Shown one piece after another: positions 42,586-51,150 of a stretch of DNA of 64,000 nucleotides. Each line of letters begins with the position of its first letter. Positions within the stretch are counted from its first letter, which is position 1. Both the position numbers and the translations under genes were made by a program. Where the stretch lies: the NCBI GenBank assembly GCA_002729885.1, contig PBUB01000033.1:1-64000 (forward strand), read 5' to 3'. The stretch comes from Spirochaetaceae bacterium. GTDB lineage: Bacteria > Spirochaetota > Leptospiria > Leptospirales > Leptonemataceae. The notes beneath the pieces are model-generated. The model was not told the origin of the DNA. It ran no database searches and saw only the letters and a list, made by a program, of their open reading frames with translations.

Positions 42586-43753
42586 GCTTTACAGTCTTTA
42601 CCAGCTGTCGCTCCAGGGTAATGACTCCGTTCTCCGTTCGAATGGTATAAGGCATTCCTCGTAATCTAGGAGCCAGTAATCCGCGGAGAATCTGTCCGTC
42701 GGATAGAGTGATGATGACCGGAGAGCCTGAGAAATCCCGACTTTCTGTGACAGAAGCTCCGGGTACCGGCGCATCCTTTTTCTGGATTTCCATTCTATCC
42801 TGGCGATGCTCCAGAGCTTCTCGGGCCTCCGGACTAATTTGTTGGGTAATCGTCTTTCCTTGATCCAGTTTCAGCGACGTTTCCGCATTCACCGGCACAA
42901 CTGTAGTAGAGTCGCCATCGTTCACTGTAGCAAGCACCTGGCCTTCCAGAACATCCACGCGGTCTGCCTGGCCTCGACTCTGAACTCGGGCCACGGTTCC
43001 TACTATGCGATAAACTCCGTTGGGCGTTCGCACAGTCACATTCTTGGACTCATCGGAGGAGGAGATGGTCAGGGATCCATCGCGAAGATAGATCTCCATG
43101 CGCAGGGTATTCTTATCAATTTCGTGAAAATCCATCCTGGATGCCTCAAAGGTTAATCTGGTTTGATCCGAAAGCGAAAGGTCAAGGTAGCCATCTTCTT
43201 TCAGCAATGCGCTGTCCCCGGTGCGAATTTCCCCCGGATTCGATACAAGTTCGCCGGAGCGCTGGATTGTCAATCCCCTGGACGAATCGATCGCCAGAGT
43301 GGGCGACGAGCCCGGACGCATCCAGAACCAGCCTGCGGCAAGAGCTAATAGAATGCTTGCGGCGGCAAGATAAGGTCGGTTCCTTCGCGCCCATGAAATT
43401 GGCGTTGGTTGCCTGTGGTTCTGGACGTCTTGGTGAGAAGTGTTCTGGTCCTGTTTTGCGATATGGTGCGATGGTTGTTTGCTGGCATTATTCTCGGGAC
43501 CAGCTTGCAGACTCTCTTTCTTCTCACCAGGTGAGTCATGGGATGATTCACCTGACTTCTTAGAAAGTGCCTCAGGCAATGATTCGCCTGACTTGTCCGC
43601 AGTTCCGGCCGCGATTTCCTCTTCAATGCGGCTCCATAGTTTATTCAATCGTTCTTCGGAAGGGGAGGGTTGCCCTTTCGCCAGCCTGGAAAATGGTTCA
43701 GGCCATTGGCTGCTGTCATCATGTAGAAAGGAGAGATCTTTTTTCATGTCCAT
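42572..43753 (-). CDS. FecR-domain membrane regulator
   Basis: The 393-residue protein has an N-terminal cytosolic region of about 125 residues rich in Ser, Lys, Gln and His, a single membrane segment (about 127-147), and a periplasmic FecR domain (about 165-290; LDLSLSDQTRLTFE, RTPNGVYRIVGTVARVQS). The far C-terminus (345-393) holds a small DGQ-x-L-R-G domain similar to the operon's first gene product. In the family, FecR proteins pass envelope signals to ECF sigma factors. The sigma gene directly upstream overlaps by 10 bp. The N-terminal part lacks an evident zinc-binding anti-sigma motif. Confidence 0.8.
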   Translation of the reverse strand: MDMKKDLSFLHDDSSQWPEPFSRLAKGQPSPSEERLNKLWSRIEEEIAAGTADKSGESLPEALSKKSGESSHDSPGEKKESLQAGPENNASKQPSHHIAKQDQNTSHQDVQNHRQPTPISWARRNRPYLAAASILLALAAGWFWMRPGSSPTLAIDSSRGLTIQRSGELVSNPGEIRTGDSALLKEDGYLDLSLSDQTRLTFEASRMDFHEIDKNTLRMEIYLRDGSLTISSSDESKNVTVRTPNGVYRIVGTVARVQSRGQADRVDVLEGQVLATVNDGDSTTVVPVNAETSLKLDQGKTITQQISPEAREALEHRQDRMEIQKKDAPVPGASVTESRDFSGSPVIITLSDGQILRGLLAPRLRGMPYTIRTENGVITLERQLVKTVKHVNQ

Positions 43754-44271
43754 CCCTCCGTATCCAGTCCTGCAGCTTCCATTTCCCTGGCTACAACCTG
43801 CCTGGCTTTTTCCAGGTGGCGGTTCACCTGCCGAATCGATAGATCCACCGCTGCAGCAATGGTTTCAGCATTCAGTTGTTCGTAAATGCGCATCTCCAGG
43901 ATTGCGTCGGCCGGAGGCTTCAGGCTTTCCAGGGCACGCTGGATTGCTGCATGCAACTCTTCCAGAGAGTCCCCATCGGATGCCTCCGTGTGCGAAGCTG
44001 CGGAATAGAGCTGATCTGACTGTGCACTCTGCACCGGTAGCTTTTTCTTTTTTCTGTGATCCCGGCTCTTTCCCAGAACAAACTTCCAGGCAAGACCTCC
44101 GTGCACAGCCTCCAGTTTCTTCGATTGAATGTAGGCATGGAGAGCCACAAACCCTTCTTGAACCAGATCTTCCGCTTCTTCCATGCTATGACCTCGGCGG
44201 AATTGCAAGAATCGAATCATACCAGCCGCTTCCCGCTGAAAGATCTCCTGGAGCATATTCCGCCCTTCCAT
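43744..44271 (-). CDS. ECF-type RNA polymerase sigma factor
   Basis: This 175-residue sigma-70-family protein has region 2 around 15-85 (EEAEDLVQEGFVALHAYI, the core-binding and -10 recognition part) and region 4 at about 110-165 (ALESLKPPADAILEMRIYEQLNAETIAAAVDLSIRQVNRHLEKAR, the HTH). No region 3 is present. It is expected to direct transcription of envelope-stress or surface genes, possibly including its own operon and the divergent lipoprotein gene at 45014. It starts 3 bp after the preceding gene and overlaps the FecR-like gene. Confidence 0.88.
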   Translation of the reverse strand: MEGRNMLQEIFQREAAGMIRFLQFRRGHSMEEAEDLVQEGFVALHAYIQSKKLEAVHGGLAWKFVLGKSRDHRKKKKLPVQSAQSDQLYSAASHTEASDGDSLEELHAAIQRALESLKPPADAILEMRIYEQLNAETIAAAVDLSIRQVNRHLEKARQVVAREMEAAGLDTEGWT

Positions 44272-44274
44272 TGT

Positions 44275-44745
44275 TTACATGGCCGGCGGAGGGTTTTCGG
44301 ACTCTTTTTTTTCTGGAAACAGATCCATAGAGTCCATGGCTTCGTACCGGATTTCCAGCGTCTTGCCCTCAATAGGCTCCTTTTCCAGAGCCTCGAACAA
44401 GGATTCCCGGGCTTTCTTCTCTTCGGGCAGTTCGATTCTAGGACCATCGCTGACGATTTCCAGGACTCGAACCACGATTGTTCTACCTGAGGTCAGAATG
44501 ATCGTGCATTTGCGTGGAAAAGCCTGGTTTTCCACGGATTGCACCCTTCTGGATTCGATTCGGGACAGATGACCGGAAGGACTACGCACTAGATAATACT
44601 GCCCGGTCCAGGCCTCAACAAGACCAATGAGTCGACTACCATCCTTCAGATGCAGGATGGACTGAGAATCGGCCAGTGCCGGTAAGCTGAATAGAATCAG
44701 ACCTACCGCCAGAAAAATACGCAGCATCCCACCAGGTTTCCGCAA
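44275..44745 (-). CDS. Exported protein with small DGS-type beta domain, first in sigma operon
   Basis: The 156-residue protein has a cleavable signal (MLRIFLAVGLILFSLPALA-DS from the internal Met at 7, or from MRK). The first 60 mature residues, LHLKDGSRLIGLVEAWTGQYYLVRS, match the pattern DGxxxxGxxxxxxxxxYxVxS-xxGxxxxI. A similar pattern occurs at the C-terminus of the FecR-like protein in the same operon. The C-terminal third is acidic and Glu/Lys-rich. No function is known. It may be a periplasmic component of the same signalling chain. Confidence 0.6.
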   Translation of the reverse strand: MRKPGGMLRIFLAVGLILFSLPALADSQSILHLKDGSRLIGLVEAWTGQYYLVRSPSGHLSRIESRRVQSVENQAFPRKCTIILTSGRTIVVRVLEIVSDGPRIELPEEKKARESLFEALEKEPIEGKTLEIRYEAMDSMDLFPEKKESENPPPAM

Positions 44746-44756
44746 AATACCGAATT

Positions 44757-44773
44757 AGAAAACTCAATTTTCT
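44757..44773. promoter_or_regulatory. Inverted repeat upstream of sigma operon
   Basis: AGAAAA-CTCAA-TTTTCT lies 12 bp before the start at 44745 in the divergent intergenic region. It may be an operator or part of a promoter. The sequence does not show which. Confidence 0.35.
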
Positions 44774-44873
44774 CTATTGAATATGTCTCTGGCATGTTCA
44801 GACGATGTTCGATTCCTGGCCTGTTTCCGGGGGTAACGTAACGTCTCCGGCAGAACGGGTTGTTCCGGCCTCC

Positions 44874-44963
44874 CTGCGGCGATTTACCCGGACCGGGGTC
44901 CCTACGGCAGTGGGATTAAAAAAATTGTCCCCGAAAAAAAAAGTACGTCCCGGGGTTTAATCC
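44874..44963 (+). promoter_or_regulatory. Structured leader upstream of the large lipoprotein gene
   Basis: Two hairpins can be drawn 50-140 nt before the ATG at 45014. The first has outer arms CTGC (44874) and GCAG (44907) enclosing GGACC-GG-GGTCC (44890-44901). The second has GGATTAAA (44913-44920) pairing with TTTAATCC (44956-44963) and inner CCCCG (44929-44933) pairing with CGGGG (44951-44955), with an A-rich loop. I recognise no riboswitch class. It could be a thermosensor, attenuator or protein-binding leader. Confidence 0.45.
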
Positions 44964-45013
44964 TGCCCATGTAGAGTTCAAAAAGCGGATTATCCGTAAT
45001 TACAGGTTTTTTT

Positions 45014-47704
45014 ATGAATTCCATCGGCGCTAAAATCGCAAAGCTGACTATTCTGCTGGTCTCCACTCTGACATTCAGCCAGTGCTCCTTGATCTTCGGG
45101 GAACCGGATGAAACCCTGCTGGAGCTCCTGGCTCTAGCAGGCGGAGGCAACGGAGTCCTGGTGGCCGGACAGTCCGTGGATCTGGATGGAAACGGCACCA
45201 CCGACGGCACAGTGCTGGATCGAGACGGCAATGGAGAGCCGGATTCCCTGGATCTGGACGGAGATGGAGAGCCGGATGTCTGGCTCATCGACCTGGACGG
45301 CGACGGGATTGCCGATGCCATTGATATGAATGGGGACGGGAATCCGGATTACTATATTTGTCTGATTGGTGGTATAAGCGTCACTACTGCGGCGGGCTGC
45401 TCTGGCAATGAAGTAGACTTTCTGGATGGTGACTCAGACGGCACTGTAGATGGAATCGATACAGACGGAGATGGAACCAGCAACGACTCTATTCTCGCCG
45501 ACATTCAAGCCGACGCGGTGCTCCCTACCATGGGAATCAGTCCGTCCGGAGGCACCTATGGAACCTCTCAGTCGGTGACGGCCACATGCTCTGATAACGT
45601 TGCCCCAGGGATGATCATTTATACCACCGATGGAAGTACTCCTTCCAGCTCCAACGGTACGGTTCATTCTCCTTCCAGTGTTAACCTCACCATGGGAAGC
45701 TCTGGAAACGGAACGTATACCTTAAAAGCGATGTGTCGCGATGCAGCCGGAAACAATTCCACTGTCTCTACGGAAGTCTATGTAATCGACGATAATGTTC
45801 CTGCGATTACAGCGAACCTGGGCAGCAATTACGTGAGTACCGGAGCCGGAGCGATCAATTCCACAACGTTGAGCTGGCAGTCCGATCGAAACGGATCCTA
45901 CTCGGTGAGAATCAACTCTACAAGTTGCAGCGATGGAAGTACCATTGCTACAGGAACGGCCACAGCTTCAGTTAATGTGAATACAACTGTGAATGCCAGC
46001 GCCCTTTCCGGCGAAGGCAGTCATATTCTCCGGATCTGCGTTGTGGACTCGGGCAATGGACTCACTGGTTTTCAAACTATCAGTGTCGTTCGAGACGATA
46101 CCGCTCCATCGGTAAACGCTACTCCTGGTAGCGGATCTTACGGAAGTATTCCTTCTATCACTCTGTCCTGTTCTGATTCCGGTGCCTCCGGCTGCGATCG
46201 AATCGCCTATACTTCCGGAGAAGGAAGTGCTCCGTCGAATCCCACCATTACAGGGACAAATGGCACCATTACCAATGGCAATCTGTATTCTACAGCTCTT
46301 TCGCCTTCGGACAATGCCGTGACCTATATTAAAGCTAGAGCCAGAGATCAGGCCGGCAACGTAGGCACGGTTATATCAGAGACGTATACTGTGGATACGG
46401 CGGTAGCTACTATCACTGTGAATAGCTATGATAGTCAGATCGCAGGCTCGAGCAATTCCCAGATCTCCTGGCAAAGCAGTCGCGCTGGAACTTACCAGGT
46501 CCGCATCGGCGGCAGCGACTGTAGTTCCGGCTCTGCACTGAGCAATGGAAGCGGCAATAGTAATGTTACTGGCTCTATCAATGCAGGCGGACCCGATACT
46601 GTTACTACCATTTCATCTACGCATTTGAGCGAAGGCACGAATACTGTGCGAATCTGTGTTAGCAATTTGCTGGGCAACTATGGATCATCCACCAGAACCA
46701 TAGGAAAGGATGCAACGAATCCTTCGGTATCGCTTACTTCGCCGGCCAGTGCAGGTCCGTTTCCGAATGGAGTGAATCTTACGGTAAACTGTTCTGATTC
46801 AGGGACGGGCGCTACGGGCTGCAGCAAGGTTGCCTACACAGTAAATGGGACGGATCCCACCTTCTCGGGGACCAGTATCACGAACGGCTCCGAATATACA
46901 GGATCTGTAGCATTGCCAGATGGTAGCTATACAGTGAAGGTTCGTGCTGTGGATGGCGTGGGCAACATATCAAGCATTGTTTCCCAGGCGGTGGTTGTTG
47001 GAAAACCGGATGCTCCTGCATCCATTGAAGTCACCGTCAATAATGGCCAGGCAACACTGGATTGGCCGGATGTAAGCGGGGCCACCAACTACTATGTCTA
47101 TTACACCACCACTTCCGGTCAGACTTCCAGTGGAACAAAAGTGTCGGTAGGCTCGGCTACCAGCATCTATACAGTTACTGGACTAACCAATGGCACTACC
47201 TACTACTTCGCGGTGTCCACGGTTGAAGGAAGCGTGGAAGGGGATCTTTCCAGCGAAGTAAGCGCTGAGGTTCTGGATGCTCTGACTCCTTCTGAAGATG
47301 GGCTCTGGTGTATTCTGCAGTATCCTACCACTCATAATGGGGCCTTGCCTGTGAATGTTTACGGCCAGTTCTATATTCAGAACTACACAGATCTGAGCTC
47401 TGGAAATGATACCATGCCTTCGCATTTTAAGTTCCAGGTGGGCTATGGAGCGGCCGGATCCGATCCCAGAAACACTACCTGGACCTGGGCGGATGGAGCA
47501 CCCAACCCTTCCTACTCGGGAGGCGGCAACAACGACGAATGGTTCTACGCACTGGATGGTTTGCCCTCAGGAAGCTATTCTGTGCTGGTCCGTGTTTCCG
47601 GGGATGGAGGGCAGACCTGGCTCTACTGCGATAGCGATGGAACAGGTGGAGTCACAGACGCTCCGTTCAATCCTGCCAACGCCGGGTCATTTACGATCCC
47701 CTAG
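45014..47704 (+). CDS. Large lipoprotein with Ca-binding loops and Ig-like/FN3 repeats
   Basis: The 896-residue surface lipoprotein has signal and lipobox TFSQC (Cys24). At about 56-157 there are seven Asp-rich loops of the DxDGDGxxD type (for example DLDGDGEPD and DMNGDGNPD), typical of EF-hand/thrombospondin-3-like Ca binding. At about 173-660 come repeated chitobiase-C-like/Ig-like modules, with GGTYGTSQSVTATCSD and YTTDGSTPS as diagnostic pieces, several with paired Cys. An FN3 domain follows (about 668-755), and a final beta region. It is probably an adhesin-like or structural outer-membrane lipoprotein. It is divergent from the ECF sigma operon. Confidence 0.78.
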   Translation: MNSIGAKIAKLTILLVSTLTFSQCSLIFGEPDETLLELLALAGGGNGVLVAGQSVDLDGNGTTDGTVLDRDGNGEPDSLDLDGDGEPDVWLIDLDGDGIADAIDMNGDGNPDYYICLIGGISVTTAAGCSGNEVDFLDGDSDGTVDGIDTDGDGTSNDSILADIQADAVLPTMGISPSGGTYGTSQSVTATCSDNVAPGMIIYTTDGSTPSSSNGTVHSPSSVNLTMGSSGNGTYTLKAMCRDAAGNNSTVSTEVYVIDDNVPAITANLGSNYVSTGAGAINSTTLSWQSDRNGSYSVRINSTSCSDGSTIATGTATASVNVNTTVNASALSGEGSHILRICVVDSGNGLTGFQTISVVRDDTAPSVNATPGSGSYGSIPSITLSCSDSGASGCDRIAYTSGEGSAPSNPTITGTNGTITNGNLYSTALSPSDNAVTYIKARARDQAGNVGTVISETYTVDTAVATITVNSYDSQIAGSSNSQISWQSSRAGTYQVRIGGSDCSSGSALSNGSGNSNVTGSINAGGPDTVTTISSTHLSEGTNTVRICVSNLLGNYGSSTRTIGKDATNPSVSLTSPASAGPFPNGVNLTVNCSDSGTGATGCSKVAYTVNGTDPTFSGTSITNGSEYTGSVALPDGSYTVKVRAVDGVGNISSIVSQAVVVGKPDAPASIEVTVNNGQATLDWPDVSGATNYYVYYTTTSGQTSSGTKVSVGSATSIYTVTGLTNGTTYYFAVSTVEGSVEGDLSSEVSAEVLDALTPSEDGLWCILQYPTTHNGALPVNVYGQFYIQNYTDLSSGNDTMPSHFKFQVGYGAAGSDPRNTTWTWADGAPNPSYSGGGNNDEWFYALDGLPSGSYSVLVRVSGDGGQTWLYCDSDGTGGVTDAPFNPANAGSFTIP

Positions 47705-47924
47705 GAACCTGTGAGTGCGGGGATCGAGCCAGGGCTTTGCGGGCTCCGGGCTGTTTATAAGATCCAGCATCCAGAGCCCGGGATCCGGCGGGAGTCAATT
47801 CCATGGATTCAGGGGAAGTCTCCGATTATGGACAGGCTTCTGCCCCGGAGCAATGAAATCAGGATCTGTAGATACAGATTGTAAACGCGCTTATTTTCAG
47901 GAATTAGAATCGAAGCACTCCTCG

Positions 47925-47956
47925 GGCAGGATGGAAACATCCTGCCTTTCTTTTTT
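47925..47956 (+). terminator. Intrinsic terminator
   Basis: GGCAGGATG (47925-47933) and CATCCTGCC (47938-47946) form a perfect 9-bp stem with a GAAA tetraloop, followed by TTTCTTTTTT. It terminates plus-strand transcription. It lies 220 bp beyond the lipoprotein stop, so the transcript carries a long 3' UTR or a small RNA. It also faces the end of the convergent gene at 47966. Confidence 0.9.
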
Positions 47957-47965
47957 GCCCTTAGA

Positions 47966-49576
47966 TCAGTAGTCTTCCAGGATTCCGTCTATTTCATCGA
48001 TGATCTGATATCGCATTTCCCGGAAAGGTTCCAGCTTCTTTTCTCTAAAAACTGACATCAACATATCGCCAAACCATCGCAGTCCTGTGCGAAACCGGCG
48101 ACCCCTGCGAACGGAAAATCCCCACAGCCAGATCAGAAAAAAGAAAGTAATTCCAGAAATGATTCCAGCAACCAGCGAAGCATGCTGACTCAAAAGATAG
48201 CTGATGGTCCCTGCAGGAAAAGTCTGCTCGGGCCACTGAGAAGCCCAGTCTGCCAGAGGAGGCCAGGCGAAACGGGTGAGTGCCCAGTAGGTCAGACCGG
48301 CCAGAACAGGGTAGTTTATGAGCGATGTGAAGAATGCTCCAAGCACAGCCTTTTCATCGCCATCTACTCGTGGCATCTTCTTGATGTCGATTATGTACTT
48401 GCGAGCCAGGCCGGCCACCCGTCGGGGCAGGAAGCTGGTAATATATCCCGGGATAATCAATGGTAGTAGAAGGATGCCCTGAATCATGCTGAGTAGCCCG
48501 AAGCCCAGAGCTGACTTGGATTTTTCTCGGCGCACCACCGCGTCCCGCAAACCCGATGCCTGAAGCTTCTTTCTGTATGCGCGAATGGTATCTTTTAACG
48601 TTTCCAGCCGGCTGCGACCTTCGTCTGATTTGGCTGCCCGTTGAAATCCATCGGAAAGGTTCTTGCTGAGTCTGTATTTCTCTTTGATATTTCCAAAGGA
48701 GTTCATGTACTTTACGGGTGTAAGAATTAGAAGAGCGGTAGCTTCATCGATGATGTCAATCAGGCTCAGGTCATTGATAGAGATAATCAAATCATTGATT
48801 TCTGCTTCCAGGCGTCGCTTGCCTTCCACCATGATTCGCTTTTCCAGATCATTTCGCCTGGATTCGCTCTGGGACATGTAATCCGCTGGCAGCTCTACCA
48901 GGTCGCGAATACGAAAAGGCTTTCCGAAGATGAGGCAGACCGAGCTCTGAAATTTGTTGATTCGATCGTAGTAATAGCCGTAGGGGACGATCTTTAGATT
49001 CAGCCGAAAATTGAACTGTTTTTCCGCCTGGATGACAGCGAACATGAATCCCAGTTTGATTTTGTTGAGTTTGCGAGAATCCGTAGAGCGACCCTCAGCA
49101 TAGATATTGAACAGTCGACCGTCTACCAGATGATCCACCAGAAGCTGAATGGATTGATCGTTGGCCTGCTTTCGCTCTTCTTCAGAGACTTTAGTCAATG
49201 CTTGATCCTGTTTACGTGCAATGGGAATAAAAAGAGCATGATCCCGCATCAAAGGGCCTACCACAGGAACATTGGTAAGGGTATCCTTGGCAGCTGTGGC
49301 GATGGGATGCCGCACAACCGTTAGCAGATTGAAGTAATCCAGAAAAGAGTTGGGATGATTTCCCACCAGTAGCACAGAACCATCCGGAGGAATGTTTTCC
49401 AGGCCAATTACATCAATCTCGGAGTGCTGAATGCTGGCTGCCGTTCGAAACAGCCAGCGAAAGGGAAAATAGAAGATACCGGCTTTTCTTCGCTGGGAAT
49501 GAATACTTCTGTAGACTCGATAGGAATAGCCTTCCTTCTTTTTTCCAAACAATTTGCCCAGCACCGGAATTCTCAA
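47966..49576 (-). CDS. PlsC-like glycerolipid acyltransferase with C-terminal membrane domain
   Basis: The 536-residue protein has an acyltransferase domain at about 35-260: GNHPNSFLDYF is the His/Asp motif in the NHxNxxxD variant, and AEGRSTDSRKLNKIKLG is the Glu-Gly-Arg motif III. A long helical region follows (about 270-350), then three or four hydrophobic segments (about 365-500). It transfers acyl groups to a glycerolipid or related acceptor at the inner membrane. Its start overlaps the folK stop by 4 bp (ATGA). Confidence 0.82.
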   Translation of the reverse strand: MRIPVLGKLFGKKKEGYSYRVYRSIHSQRRKAGIFYFPFRWLFRTAASIQHSEIDVIGLENIPPDGSVLLVGNHPNSFLDYFNLLTVVRHPIATAAKDTLTNVPVVGPLMRDHALFIPIARKQDQALTKVSEEERKQANDQSIQLLVDHLVDGRLFNIYAEGRSTDSRKLNKIKLGFMFAVIQAEKQFNFRLNLKIVPYGYYYDRINKFQSSVCLIFGKPFRIRDLVELPADYMSQSESRRNDLEKRIMVEGKRRLEAEINDLIISINDLSLIDIIDEATALLILTPVKYMNSFGNIKEKYRLSKNLSDGFQRAAKSDEGRSRLETLKDTIRAYRKKLQASGLRDAVVRREKSKSALGFGLLSMIQGILLLPLIIPGYITSFLPRRVAGLARKYIIDIKKMPRVDGDEKAVLGAFFTSLINYPVLAGLTYWALTRFAWPPLADWASQWPEQTFPAGTISYLLSQHASLVAGIISGITFFFLIWLWGFSVRRGRRFRTGLRWFGDMLMSVFREKKLEPFREMRYQIIDEIDGILEDY

Positions 49577-50034
49577 AGCTTTCTCCTTGTTGCCTGTTTG
49601 AGCAGATCCTCCGGTGTCGTATCAAATTCCGCAAGTAGAATCCGCAGGTATTCTCGGTCTCGGAGGCCAGGATGGGGAATGGTGAGACGGTCCGAATCCA
49701 GCCGTAGATCCCCATAAGTAAGGATATCCAGGTCAATTTCTCGGGGACCAAAGCGAATTCGCTTGATTCTGCCTATCTGGCTTTCATATTGTTTCAGAGT
49801 ATCCAGTAATTCGTAGGGGCCAAGCTCGGTTTCTGTTTGAATAATTTGATTCAGGAAAGGGGGTTGCTCCTCTACCAGCAGAGGAGGGTTGTCCAGGATT
49901 TTTCCCTTTTTGATTATATGAATCTTCGGGTTTCGATCAATCAGATAGTAAGCATGGGCCATATGGGCCTCTCGATTGCCCATGTTGCTGCCCAGAGACA
50001 GAAAGCAGGGAACTCGCTGCCGTGCTTCGTTCAT
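49573..50034 (-). CDS. folK: 6-hydroxymethyl-7,8-dihydropterin pyrophosphokinase
   Basis: This 153-residue HPPK has the usual length of the enzyme. LSLGSNMGNREAHM is the N-terminal motif, FLNQIIQTETELGPYELLDTLKQYE is the loop region, IRFGPREIDLDILTYG carries the metal-binding DxD, and LTIPHPGLRDREYL is the C-terminal signature. It pyrophosphorylates the pterin in folate synthesis. No folP or folB is adjacent. It lies between a DnaC-like gene and the acyltransferase gene with 4-bp overlaps on both sides. Confidence 0.93.
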   Translation of the reverse strand: MNEARQRVPCFLSLGSNMGNREAHMAHAYYLIDRNPKIHIIKKGKILDNPPLLVEEQPPFLNQIIQTETELGPYELLDTLKQYESQIGRIKRIRFGPREIDLDILTYGDLRLDSDRLTIPHPGLRDREYLRILLAEFDTTPEDLLKQATRRKL

Positions 50035-50960
50035 GAAATGGAGCGACTCTCCCGCAGGCGATAATCCTCTCCGTCCAGATGGATTTCAATACATACCTGC
50101 TTCAATCGAGAATAGACGCGGCCACCGAAGAGCTCCTTCCAGGAATCCATGGGCTCGTTGGATGTTAGAATAGTGAGAAGATTCTTTTCGTAGCGGCTAT
50201 CGATGAGATCGTACAGAGTTGAGTTCACCCAGGGGCTTTCTCGATGCACTCCAAAGTCGTCTATGACCAGCGCTTCATAGGAAGCCAGTTCCTTCTCTAT
50301 TCGCCCCCCCATGCCATAGGAATCGCTGGAAGTGTTAAAGGACTCCCGGATCTTATTCAGGATGTCTCGGCTGATTTTAGCATAGTGCGCTTCCACCTGA
50401 TAGAGCCTTATGAGCTCATTTACAATCGTACAGGCAATGTGGGTCTTGCCAGTACCGGTGGAGCCGTAAAGATACAGGCCCTGGATATCCGGAGCATCTG
50501 GATCTTTTCTACGGCCATACTGATAGATGATTTCTACAGCATGGTCCATGGCAATGAGCAGGCTGATCCCTGGATCCTTTGTATCCAGGGTATCCAGAAA
50601 CCGGTTCTGGAAACGGGAAGGGACCCCGGATCTTCGATTTAAGCGAATAATGCGTTCCAGGGCCAGATAGGCCTCCCGGGCCGGGCACGGCACCATGGCA
50701 TTCTGGCCTTCATCAAAATACATGAACGGGGCCTGCCCACCGCATCTGCATCTCTGCCGATTGCAGTTGCAGATCTCATAGGCCCCCATCCGTCCGGCCC
50801 GGGGATCAAATAGTATTCCCAGGCCCTGGCATTCAGGGCATCCTTCTACGCCATAACGGGGTGCATTGGCCTGCAGTCTGGCCCGCAGGCTGGCCGCACC
50901 ATTTTCTTGCTTTCTTTTGGGATCAGGGCTCGTCATATCCGACATAAAGGGGAATTTCAC
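50031..50960 (-). CDS. DnaC/IstB-like AAA+ ATPase with Cys-rich N-terminus
   Basis: The 309-residue protein has an N-terminal Cys cluster (CPEC at 41-44, CNC at 64-66, CRC at 71-73) that looks like a zinc ribbon, then a DnaC/DnaI-type AAA+ domain. Walker A is GSTGTGKT (166-173) and Walker B LVIDDFGV, followed by LTILTSNEPMDSW as sensor 1 and SRLKQVCIEIHLDG as Arg finger region. It is probably a replicative helicase loader. Without IS21 genes nearby it is not an IstB. It is first in an operon with folK. Confidence 0.82.
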   Translation of the reverse strand: MKFPFMSDMTSPDPKRKQENGAASLRARLQANAPRYGVEGCPECQGLGILFDPRAGRMGAYEICNCNRQRCRCGGQAPFMYFDEGQNAMVPCPAREAYLALERIIRLNRRSGVPSRFQNRFLDTLDTKDPGISLLIAMDHAVEIIYQYGRRKDPDAPDIQGLYLYGSTGTGKTHIACTIVNELIRLYQVEAHYAKISRDILNKIRESFNTSSDSYGMGGRIEKELASYEALVIDDFGVHRESPWVNSTLYDLIDSRYEKNLLTILTSNEPMDSWKELFGGRVYSRLKQVCIEIHLDGEDYRLRESRSIS

Positions 50961-51037
50961 AGCCTTCTATGTGCAAAAGAAAAAAATGAATTCCCCTGAA
51001 ATATTTATCTGCCACCGTTGATTTGGACCCAAAATAT

Positions 51038-51045
51038 CCCGATAG
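51038..51045 (+). promoter_or_regulatory. Possible sigma-28-like -10 box before fcpA-like gene
   Basis: CCCGATAG resembles the sigma-28 flagellar -10 GCCGATAA at six of eight positions. The upstream -35 match to TAAAGTTT is poor. TTGATT (51018-51023) and TAGAAT (51042-51047) give an alternative sigma-70 promoter with an 18-bp spacer. The leader to the ATG would be about 100 nt. Confidence 0.3.
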
Positions 51046-51150
51046 AATACCGTGAACGGAGGAAAATCCGGCCGTACACCGTTTTTCGGAAAGGAAAAGG
51101 GTCTACTGGCAGGAGAGAATCCAAAAACAATGACAGGTAAGGTGCGAGAT

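Noticed and set aside
43440-44330. Long plus-strand reading frame of 296 codons antisense to the sigma/FecR genes
   Set aside because: It lacks protein-like composition and lies opposite two recognised genes, so it is a shadow frame.
50031-50960. IstB helper of an IS21 element
   Set aside because: No istA, terminal repeats or target duplication are visible, and the gene is embedded in an overlapping operon with folK.
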